From the NCBI GenBank assembly GCA_043769275.1, contig JAYVJM010000038.1:1-7920 (forward strand): a DNA stretch of 7,920 bases, in the 5' to 3' direction. Origin of the DNA: JAYVJM01 sp043769275 (lineage in GTDB: Bacteria > Pseudomonadota > Gammaproteobacteria > Pseudomonadales > UBA7239). This document shows positions 1 to 5,862 of the stretch, in pieces; positions within the stretch are counted from its first letter, which is position 1, and each line of letters starts with the position of its first letter. The notes beneath the pieces were generated by a model. The model was not told the origin of the DNA, ran no database searches, and saw only the letters and a list, made by a program, of their open reading frames with translations. The translations under genes and the position numbers were made by a program.

Positions 1-406
1 ACCAAACGCTGTAGCTAGATTAGGCGTGTTCATAATTCAGACGATAACGTTGGCAGTTGCCTGATGGTTTGGTGTCCAGAATTGACAGCACATGTCACAG
101 TCACCTTGTATGCTGAGGCAGTCAGCCTTGCCGCGTATGAAAACATCAGCCTCCTATCCGCTATACAAATGCTGCACGCGGCGCAACGGGTGGCACTTTT
201 TGATAGCCAACACCAATCTATTGCACAACCCGCGCCGCCGCCTCCATATACGGATAGTGATCAACCGGCTCCTGTTTGTTTGCAGCCACCAACACTCGGC
301 CTACACACCGCAACCAATGGCTGTGGGTACGCGATGACAGGATTCGGCACGTGGTAAGCATCAGCGGGCTGCTAAACTGCCGCTTCCTCCCTACAAGCTC
401 GTTGAT
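1..406. other. Leader region upstream of ubiC with no recognisable gene
   Basis: No reading frame here can be matched to a protein family. The longest plus-strand frame (64-357, 97 codons) has a proline-rich, low-conservation look, no clear ribosome binding site and mixed third-position bases. A minus-strand frame (218-466) runs into ubiC and is equally unconvincing. In Pseudomonas-type genomes a rubredoxin gene is often found near ubiC, but I could not find a rubredoxin CPxCG motif pair. The stretch may be non-coding, or decayed coding DNA. The only signals seen are a perfect TTGACA hexamer at 82-87 and an inverted repeat overlapping it, described separately. Confidence 0.5.
82..111 (+). promoter_or_regulatory. 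Possible sigma70 promoter upstream of ubiCA
   Basis: A perfect -35 hexamer TTGACA (82-87) is followed after 18 bases by TTGTAT (106-111), which matches the -10 consensus at only three positions. A short dyad, TGACA-N5-TGTCA (83-97), overlaps the -35 and could be a repressor site or chance. If used, the transcript would have a leader of about 290 bases before ubiC. No better promoter is visible closer to ubiC, so this is a tentative call. Confidence 0.25.
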
Positions 407-964
407 ATGCGCAGCATTCCACACTGGCGACAAAAAGACGCACGCTGCCCACAGCGTTTGCGCCACTGGCTACTGGATCGCGCTTCTCTGACGCAGCGTT
501 TGCGTGCTCACAGCAACAGTCGCTTGTCTGTGGTCGTGCTGTCTGAACGCTGGGCGCGCCCGCGCTTAGATGAAGCACACGCACTGGCTTTGCCGAGCAG
601 CAGCCGTGTTTTTATCCGCGAGGTGGTGCTCTACGGCGACGGCCAAGCGTGGGTGTATGCGCGTAGCGTGCTGCCCGCGTCTGTCTTGCGCGGGGCTTTC
701 TGCCGCTTGCGTACCTTGGGTGCGCGCCCGTTAGGCGAGCTCTTATTCAAGCAGCCGTCCCTCCGGCGCGGAACAATTATGCAAGCGCGCTGGCCGCACG
801 CACGCTTGCCCCCGTCGCTGCCGTTATCGCCACCAGAAACGCTATGGGCGCGCCGCTCGCTGTTTTGTTACCCGCGCAGTAAAATTTTAGTTTGCGAAGT
901 GTTTTTGCCCGCGCTCATTCACCACAATAAGGCCAACACATGCCTGCATCCAAAACACAAATAA
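407..964 (+). CDS. ubiC: Chorismate--pyruvate lyase UbiC
   Basis: Converts chorismate to 4-hydroxybenzoate and pyruvate in the cytoplasm, the entry step of ubiquinone synthesis. The 185-residue product follows the UbiC pattern: an N-terminal HWLLDRASLTQRL segment (20-32), the IREVVLYGDGQAWVYARSV core (70-88), the LGARPLGELLF block (104-114), LWARRSLF (146-153) and CEVFLP near the end (163-168). Arg71 and Glu164 line up with the active-site Arg and Glu of the E. coli enzyme (Arg76 and Glu155). The protein is about 20 residues longer than the E. coli one. The extra tail after FLPAL arises because the frame runs 25 bases into ubiA, and it may have no function. The ATG at 407 is the first good start in frame; its ribosome binding site is weak. 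Identification is by motif order and by the ubiA neighbour. Confidence 0.93.
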   Translation: MRSIPHWRQKDARCPQRLRHWLLDRASLTQRLRAHSNSRLSVVVLSERWARPRLDEAHALALPSSSRVFIREVVLYGDGQAWVYARSVLPASVLRGAFCRLRTLGARPLGELLFKQPSLRRGTIMQARWPHARLPPSLPLSPPETLWARRSLFCYPRSKILVCEVFLPALIHHNKANTCLHPKHK

Positions 965-1854
965 AATTGGATTTCCAAACAGCGCCAGCAGCGACTGTTT
1001 TCGACTACATCCAGCTGATGCGCCTCGATACGCCCATTGGTTTTCTGTTGTTGTTATGGCCGACTTTGTGGAGTTTATGGCTGGCCGCAGGCGGTTTACC
1101 CAGCCTTAAAAACTTCGTTATTTTCACCTTGGGCTGTCTGTTTATGCGTTCGGCCGGCTGCGTCATAAACGATTACGCCGACCGCCATTTCGACGGCCAT
1201 GTTGCGCGCACACGCAATCGCCCGCTGGCCACTGGCCGCATCAAGCCCGTACAGGCATTGCTGCTCTTTGGCGCGCTGTGCGGGCTTTCCGCGCTATTGC
1301 TGCTGTTTTGCAACCGCCTCACCGCGCAATTGGCACTGGTCGCGCTGGTGTTGGCTGTCCTTTATCCGTTTTGTAAGCGGCACTCCGCACTGCCCCAAGT
1401 CGTGCTCGGCGCGGCTTTTGCGTGGGCGATTCCGATGGCGTGGGCGGCGCAAACCGGCACACTCAAGCCGGTGACTTGGCTGCTGTTCTGCGCGGCACTG
1501 CTCTGGACGCTGGTGTACGACACGTTTTACGCAATGGTCGACCGTGACGATGATGCCAAACTCGGCCTGCGCTCTACGGCTATTTTGTTTGGCGAGGCCG
1601 ACCGCGTCATCACCGCCTTCCTGCAAGCATTTTTCCTTGTGACGCTGTTGCTGCTAGGCAAACAATGCGCGCTGGGCTACTTGTATTACATCGCGCTGTG
1701 CCTAGTGGTGGGGCTGTTTGGCTGGCAGCAATGGCTCATTCGTTTGCGCCAACCCGCCGCCTGCTTTCGCGCTTTCCTTAACAATCAATGGGTGGGCTTG
1801 GTGATATTTGCCGGTATTGCGGCGGATTATGCGCTGCGCGCTGCGCACGGGTGA
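940..1854 (+). CDS. ubiA: 4-hydroxybenzoate polyprenyltransferase UbiA
   Basis: Integral inner-membrane prenyltransferase that attaches the polyprenyl (typically octaprenyl) chain to 4-hydroxybenzoate, the step after UbiC. The 304-residue length is slightly above that of the E. coli protein. Both Mg-diphosphate-binding aspartate motifs are present: NDYADRHFD (77-85), followed by the family signature RTRNRPLATG (90-99), and DTFYAMVDRDDD (194-205), followed by KLGLRSTAILFG. Hydrophobic stretches consistent with eight to nine membrane helices fill the rest, for example 33-50, 57-75, 104-124, 128-143, 179-196, 226-239 and 248-262. The ATG at 940 is preceded by AAGG (929-932) at seven bases. The start lies inside the 3' end of ubiC, so the two are very probably translated from one message. 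I see no missing key residue. Confidence 0.96.
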   Translation: MPASKTQIKLDFQTAPAATVFDYIQLMRLDTPIGFLLLLWPTLWSLWLAAGGLPSLKNFVIFTLGCLFMRSAGCVINDYADRHFDGHVARTRNRPLATGRIKPVQALLLFGALCGLSALLLLFCNRLTAQLALVALVLAVLYPFCKRHSALPQVVLGAAFAWAIPMAWAAQTGTLKPVTWLLFCAALLWTLVYDTFYAMVDRDDDAKLGLRSTAILFGEADRVITAFLQAFFLVTLLLLGKQCALGYLYYIALCLVVGLFGWQQWLIRLRQPAACFRAFLNNQWVGLVIFAGIAADYALRAAHG

Positions 1855-1867
1855 ACCCGCCACTGGC

Positions 1868-1885
1868 CTGTCATATTGCCGTCAC
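1868..1885 (+). promoter_or_regulatory. Pho box (PhoB operator) upstream of phoB
   Basis: The sequence CTGTCAT-ATTG-CCGTCAC is two 7-base PhoB half-sites separated by four bases, with an 11-base repeat period. The first half matches the CTGTCAT consensus at every position. The second differs from CTGTCAC at one base. It lies 13 bases after the ubiA stop codon. A -10-like hexamer begins exactly ten bases downstream, the same spacing as in the E. coli phoA promoter. Pho-box promoters normally lack a good -35 and rely on PhoB, which fits here. It predicts PhoB-dependent autoinduction of phoBR under phosphate limitation. Confidence 0.8.
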
Positions 1886-1895
1886 ACCAGCGACT

Positions 1896-1901
1896 TAGGA
1901 T
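1896..1901 (+). promoter_or_regulatory. -10 element of the PhoB-dependent phoB promoter
   Basis: TAGGAT matches the TATAAT consensus at four of six positions and starts ten bases after the end of the Pho box. Transcription would begin near 1908, leaving a leader of roughly 145 bases before the phoB start codon. The assignment depends on the Pho box; the hexamer alone would not be convincing. Confidence 0.6.
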
Positions 1902-1917
1902 TTGGTCATAAATTTCC

Positions 1918-1985
1918 CCGTTTGCCCTGAGGCTGTCGAGGGGCTGTTCATGGTTCGACTCCTTCGACAGGCTCAGGACGACCGG
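1918..1985. repeat. REP-like imperfect palindrome in the phoB leader
   Basis: Two 25-base arms, 1918-1942 and 1961-1985, are inverted copies agreeing at 20 of 25 positions, around an 18-base loop. The arms carry the core CTGAG(G/C)CTGTCGA(G/A)GG. This closely resembles a palindromic intergenic repeat common in proteobacterial genomes (CCCTGAGCCTGTCGAAGGG type). It would be transcribed as part of the phoB 5' leader and could fold into a long hairpin there. No run of T follows the right arm closely, so a simple intrinsic terminator is unlikely. It is probably a dispersed genomic repeat. Confidence 0.75.
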
Positions 1986-2052
1986 AAACAAGTCACCGCG
2001 AACGGAAAAACCCCCTTATAACTCGATCTTTTTTATTTTTATAGGCTGTCTT

Positions 2053-2754
2053 ATGACACATGCGACCGTTCTTGTGGTTGATGATGAACCCGCCATTCGT
2101 GACTTAATTTGCACGACACTGGAGCTGGCCGGCTTCGCCTGCGTGCAGGCTGACAGCGCACAACACGCGCACGCCATGATTCTCAATACGCCGCCGGATA
2201 TCGCGCTGCTCGACTGGATGATGCCTGGCACCAGCGGCATGGAATTGGCGCGCCGTTTGCGCCGCGATGCGCACACAACAAAACTGCCGCTGATTATGCT
2301 CACGGCAAAAAGTGCTGAGGACAATAAAATCCAAGGGCTGGAATCTGGCGTGGACGACTACATCACCAAACCGTTTTCCACCCGCGAGCTGGTTGCGCGC
2401 GTGAAAGCCGTGCTGCGGCGCGTGGCCAGTGGCGCAGACGATAAAGAAACACTGAGCGCAGGAACGTTGTCACTCGACCGCGTGAGCAAACGGCTATTTT
2501 GCGACGACAAGCCCGTGGACGTGGGGCCAACGGAATACCGCCTGCTGGAGTTTTTTATGACGCATGCCGAACGCGCTTACACACGGGCGCAGTTGCTCGA
2601 CTTGGTCTGGGGCACCAACGTCTATATCGACGAGCGCACGGTGGATGTTCATATCCGCCGCCTACGCAAAGCACTGGAACCCAGCAATCACGATAATTTA
2701 GTGCAAACTGTACGGGGAACAGGCTACCGCTTCTCTGTGCGCCACCTGCCCTGA
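2053..2754 (+). CDS. phoB: Phosphate regulon response regulator PhoB
   Basis: DNA-binding response regulator of the OmpR/PhoB family that activates phosphate-starvation genes when phosphorylated by PhoR. The 233-residue protein has an N-terminal receiver domain (about 5-120) with the acidic pair Asp10-Asp11, phosphoacceptor Asp54 in ALLDWMMPG, Thr84 and Lys106 in YITKPFS. The C-terminal winged-helix domain (about 135-230) shows the typical GPTEYRLLEFFMTH, RAQLLDLVWG, DERTVDVHIRRLRKAL and VRGTGYRFS blocks. Length and motif spacing match E. coli PhoB closely. The ATG at 2053 has a modest AGG (2043-2045) seven bases upstream. The gene sits between a Pho box and phoR, which supports PhoB rather than another OmpR-type regulator. 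No abnormality is seen. Confidence 0.95.
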   Translation: MTHATVLVVDDEPAIRDLICTTLELAGFACVQADSAQHAHAMILNTPPDIALLDWMMPGTSGMELARRLRRDAHTTKLPLIMLTAKSAEDNKIQGLESGVDDYITKPFSTRELVARVKAVLRRVASGADDKETLSAGTLSLDRVSKRLFCDDKPVDVGPTEYRLLEFFMTHAERAYTRAQLLDLVWGTNVYIDERTVDVHIRRLRKALEPSNHDNLVQTVRGTGYRFSVRHLP

Positions 2755-2792
2755 TGTGCGCTGTAGAATAGCCAGTATCTTCTCTCCGTTTT

Positions 2793-2807
2793 GCAGGTGC
2801 TGTTTTG
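2793..2807 (+). promoter_or_regulatory. Ribosome binding site deciding the TTG start of phoR
   Basis: GCAGGTG (2793-2799) precedes the TTG codon at 2805-2807 by five bases. The next in-frame ATG is at about codon 48, beyond both predicted membrane segments, so the TTG is by far the better start. Confidence 0.65.
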
Positions 2808-4106
2808 TATAGAGGCTTACGCAGTGAAATTCAGCGACTGCTGCTGTTTGTCGCTTTTTGCGCACTCATCGGCTGGCTGACTGGGTATATTGTGCCGTGC
2901 CTGCTTATCGGCGGCGCACTCTATGCTGCTTTTTTGCTGCGACAAATGCAGCGTTTTTACCTCTGGCTGGCGCGCTGTAACGGCGATCAAGCTGACCCTG
3001 TGCCGCCACACAGCAGCGGCGTTTGGGGTGACATTTCAGATGCCATCTGGCGCATGCTCCGCGCACAAGAACGTCAACAACAACACCTGCAGCAACAATT
3101 AAAACGCATGAAAGATTCCACCGCCGCTCTGCAAGATGGGGTGGTAGTGCTGGACAGGCGCGGCCTGCTTACATTCTGGAACGATGCTGCCGGCGAGTTA
3201 TTGGGTTTGCAGCGCAATATTGATGAACAACAAATATTCGGCAACCTGTTCCGCGATGTCCAGTTTGCGCAGTATGAGCAAGAGGGGGTTTACAGCGAAC
3301 CCTTCACCCTGCATTCACCGATCAAAAATAATCTGTGGCTAGAAATCCAAGTCAACGTCTTTGGGGACAACGAAAAATTGCTGGTGGTGCGCAATGTCAC
3401 ACGCCTGCATCAACTGGAAAAAATCCGCAGTGATTTTGTCGCCAACGTCTCACACGAGCTACGCACCCCGCTCACGGTGCTTAAAGGATACGTGGAAACA
3501 CTGGGCGATAACCGCGAGCAATTACCCGCCCGCTGGCACCAAGCACTCGACCATATGCAACAACAAGCACAGCGCATGCAGCAGTTAATCGACGACTTAA
3601 CCCTGCTAACGCAACTGGAAAACCATCGCCACGAGCCGCTAAAGCAAGCGGTAGCGGTCGATAAAATGGCCGTGCGCTTATGTGAAGATGCCCGTCGCCT
3701 GTCGCCGCTGCACCATATCGAGAGCCAAGGATCTGCCTTGACCTTGCTGGGCAGTGAAAGCGAATTGCACAGCATTTTTTCCAACCTGATAACCAATGCC
3801 GTGCGTTATTCGCCCGCCGGCAGCACGGTACAAGTGCGCTGGGGCGAAGACAAAAACGGCGTTTTTTTCTCCGTAGCGGATGAAGGTACGGGTATTGTCG
3901 CAGCGCACATCCCCCGTTTAACCGAGCGTTTTTACCGCGTTGACGCAGGGCGCGGGCGCGCCGACGGCGGCACCGGTTTGGGTTTAGCCATCGTCAAGCA
4001 CGCGCTGGCGCGCCACAAAGGCACATTGGAGATTCACTCAACTCTGGGTCAAGGCAGCGTGTTTAGCTGCCGTTTCCCGCACAATTCCTCGCTGGAGAGA
4101 GGTTAG
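2805..4106 (+). CDS. phoR: Phosphate regulon sensor histidine kinase PhoR
   Basis: Membrane-bound histidine kinase that phosphorylates PhoB under phosphate limitation. The 433 residues give two hydrophobic segments near the N-terminus (about 11-29 and 30-46) with almost no periplasmic loop, as in other PhoR proteins. A glutamine-rich linker (about 87-100) follows, then a PAS-like domain (about 105-200, DGVVVLDRRGLLTFWNDAA). The HisKA domain has His217 in FVANVSHELRTPL. The ATPase domain has the N-box NLITNAVRYSP (327-337), DEGTGI (359-364), the F-box ERFYRVD (374-380) and GGTGLGLAIVKH (388-399). It begins with TTG, 50 bases after phoB, and shares the phoB message. The lack of a large sensor domain fits sensing through the Pst transporter and PhoU, neither of which is encoded in this window. 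Confidence 0.95.
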   Translation: MYRGLRSEIQRLLLFVAFCALIGWLTGYIVPCLLIGGALYAAFLLRQMQRFYLWLARCNGDQADPVPPHSSGVWGDISDAIWRMLRAQERQQQHLQQQLKRMKDSTAALQDGVVVLDRRGLLTFWNDAAGELLGLQRNIDEQQIFGNLFRDVQFAQYEQEGVYSEPFTLHSPIKNNLWLEIQVNVFGDNEKLLVVRNVTRLHQLEKIRSDFVANVSHELRTPLTVLKGYVETLGDNREQLPARWHQALDHMQQQAQRMQQLIDDLTLLTQLENHRHEPLKQAVAVDKMAVRLCEDARRLSPLHHIESQGSALTLLGSESELHSIFSNLITNAVRYSPAGSTVQVRWGEDKNGVFFSVADEGTGIVAAHIPRLTERFYRVDAGRGRADGGTGLGLAIVKHALARHKGTLEIHSTLGQGSVFSCRFPHNSSLERG

Positions 4107-4139
4107 CAACCCTTGTTGAGCGCGCCCCTACGACTTGTC

Positions 4140-5744
4140 CTAAGCCTTCGCTTTACCGCCTTCCTTTAGGTAACGCGCATAGTAAGTGTCCACCAACTTG
4201 CGCAGAGCCACACCAATTTTGATGTAATCCGGCTCGTCCAAATTGGCCAGCGACACGCGCCCTGAAGGATCCGATGTGCCAAAACCCCTCCCTGGCAACA
4301 ACACCACACCGCTGCTCTCCGCCAGTTGAAACAGTGCCTCATTGGGCGCAAGGGTTTTGAGAAGCCACTGACTAAAATCAGCGCCATACAGATCCGTTGT
4401 GATCTTAAGCGCATCAATTAAATGGTAGTAATCAATTGCATGCGGGTTATGTGGCGCAGCCACACCCATCTCACGATACAGTGCCGCTTTGCGACGGTGA
4501 ACAATACGTTTCATGGCGGCTTTGTAAGCTTGCGCTTCGTCCATCAATGAGAACAACGAAAACAGCACCATTTGCACCTGCACAGGCGTTGCAAGACCGG
4601 CCGTGTGGTTAAGTGCCACGGTGCGGCTGTCTGCGACTAGGCGATCAATAAACTTGAGCGTGCGCGGCGTAACGGTAATGGATTGGTAACGCGCATCCAG
4701 TTCCTTGAGCTGTTGTTCAGGCAATGCGGCAATGCGCTTATCCAGCACATTATTTTCGTGGGTGACCACTACGCCCATTCGCCAACCAGTCGCCCCAAAA
4801 TATTTGGAGAAGGAATACACCAAAATCGTGTTGTGGGGGCACACGGCAAAGAGCGACACAAAATTGTCGGCGAAGGTGCCATACACATCGTCTGTCAAAA
4901 TGATGAGGTCGGGTCTGCGCTTAACAATCTGGGCGATATATTGCATCGTGATATCGTCCATCGTCACCGACGGTGGATTGCTTGGATTAACCAGAAAAAA
5001 CGCTTTGACTTTGGGGTCTAGCAGTTTGTCGAGTTCGGCTCTGGGAAACTGCCAGCCGCTCTCGCCCGTACTTTCGATATGGACGACGTTCAACTGGTAG
5101 TCATTGAGCTCAGGAATTTCAATATAGGGCGTGAAAATGGGCATGCCCAGCGCAATGGTATCGCCTTGTTTAATCAGATGATTTTCTTTCAAGCTGTTAA
5201 AAATGTACGTCATGGCGGCCGTTCCGCCTTCGACCGCATACATGTCGAAGTGGCCACTGAATGGATAACGCCCAATCATCTCGCGGCGAATGTATTCGCC
5301 CACAATACGCTCGCTGCGTCTTAACATGCGGCCTGGCACTGGGTAGTTACAGCCTAAAATAGCCTCGCACATTTCGTAAATAAAGTCGCCCGCAGGCAAC
5401 CCTAGTTGGTCGCGCACATACGACACCGCCGCACTGAGAAATTTAATGCCGGGTACGTTTTCGCGTGCGGCAACAAAACTATCCAGCCGCGCCTCAATGT
5501 CGTAACGTGCCGGAAAACCGCCCACGCCTTCCGGCATGTAAATATAAGAGCGGTCAGCCTCGCTCATGGCAAACAAACCGAGCTGGAAGAAGCCGTGGCG
5601 CGGGATAGTGGCTAAAAAATTGGGGTTACCACGACCGGCATTCAGCATCATGGCGTTGCCGCGCTTGGCTGCGGCTTGCTGTAAAAGGTCTTTCAATTCA
5701 AAGGGGCTTAGTTCGACGAGGGATTTAAGTTTGGCAGCGTCCAC
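4140..5744 (-). CDS. asdA: L-aspartate 4-decarboxylase, bifunctional with aspartate aminotransferase (PLP enzyme)
   Basis: PLP fold-type I enzyme converting L-aspartate to L-alanine and CO2 (EC 4.1.1.12), with side transaminase activity known in the family. The 534 residues match the roughly 530-residue bacterial enzymes from Alcaligenes, Comamonas and Pseudomonas, and exceed ordinary aspartate aminotransferases by over 100. Visible features are Arg38 in NAGRGNPNF and Arg496 in SGRVSLAN (likely substrate carboxylate binders), NPSNPPS (253-259), Asp285 and Tyr288 in DDVYG (cofactor contacts), and the Schiff-base Lys314 in SFSKYFGATGWRMGV. The start is GTG at 5744, backed by a strong AGAGGAA site six bases upstream. 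It lies 118 bases downstream of aspT on the same strand and converges on phoR with a 33-base gap. With AspT it would form a decarboxylation cycle in the cytoplasm. The symbol aspD is also used for this gene. Confidence 0.93.
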   Translation of the reverse strand: MDAAKLKSLVELSPFELKDLLQQAAAKRGNAMMLNAGRGNPNFLATIPRHGFFQLGLFAMSEADRSYIYMPEGVGGFPARYDIEARLDSFVAARENVPGIKFLSAAVSYVRDQLGLPAGDFIYEMCEAILGCNYPVPGRMLRRSERIVGEYIRREMIGRYPFSGHFDMYAVEGGTAAMTYIFNSLKENHLIKQGDTIALGMPIFTPYIEIPELNDYQLNVVHIESTGESGWQFPRAELDKLLDPKVKAFFLVNPSNPPSVTMDDITMQYIAQIVKRRPDLIILTDDVYGTFADNFVSLFAVCPHNTILVYSFSKYFGATGWRMGVVVTHENNVLDKRIAALPEQQLKELDARYQSITVTPRTLKFIDRLVADSRTVALNHTAGLATPVQVQMVLFSLFSLMDEAQAYKAAMKRIVHRRKAALYREMGVAAPHNPHAIDYYHLIDALKITTDLYGADFSQWLLKTLAPNEALFQLAESSGVVLLPGRGFGTSDPSGRVSLANLDEPDYIKIGVALRKLVDTYYARYLKEGGKAKA

Positions 5745-5757
5745 GGGCAGTTCCTCT
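5745..5757 (-). promoter_or_regulatory. Strong ribosome binding site fixing the GTG start of the decarboxylase
   Basis: Read on the minus strand, GAGAGGAA lies six bases before the GTG codon at 5744-5742. It is the best Shine-Dalgarno match in the window and suggests efficient translation of the decarboxylase independent of aspT. Confidence 0.7.
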
Positions 5758-5776
5758 CTATTTGTTTGTGGGGTTT

Positions 5777-5823
5777 AAATCCACCTCAACCCCCCCTTTG
5801 CAAAAGGGGGCTAGGGGAATTTT
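5777..5823. repeat. C-rich/G-rich palindromic repeat between aspT and the decarboxylase gene
   Basis: An inner hairpin is formed by CCCCCTTT (5792-5799) and AAAGGGGG (5803-5810) around a three-base loop. Weaker outer complementarity extends to AAAT at 5777 and the AATTTT ending at 5823. The layout resembles a type of dispersed intergenic palindrome common in bacterial genomes (CCCCCTTTG-CAAAGGGGG core). On the minus strand it would be transcribed between aspT and the decarboxylase gene. No U-run follows it in that direction, so it may stabilise or separate the two parts of the message rather than terminate it. The role is inferred. Confidence 0.65.
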
Positions 5824-5862
5824 CGTATGGCATAGCCGGATGGCCGAGGAGGATTTCTCTGG

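Noticed and set aside
64..357. Open frame of 97 codons on the + strand
   Set aside because: No ribosome binding site, no recognisable motif, mixed third-position bases and a low-complexity proline stretch. Kept only as part of the unexplained leader.
218..466. Minus-strand frame of 82 codons across the ubiC start
   Set aside because: Overlaps the 5' end of a well-supported gene and resembles no family.
2011..2040. Second phoB promoter around TTATAAC, or a terminator at the T-rich run
   Set aside because: No acceptable -35 at a suitable distance and no GC-rich stem immediately before the T-rich stretch.
2048..2059. TGTC-TTAT-GACA dyad covering the phoB start codon
   Set aside because: Very short dyad with no known regulator logic; the Pho box upstream is a sufficient control signal.
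4683..5324. Several plus-strand frames opposite the decarboxylase gene
   Set aside because: Shadows of a strongly supported coding region; their translations lack family motifs.
5777..5823. Intrinsic terminator after aspT
   Set aside because: The hairpin is strong, but no U-run follows in the direction of aspT transcription.
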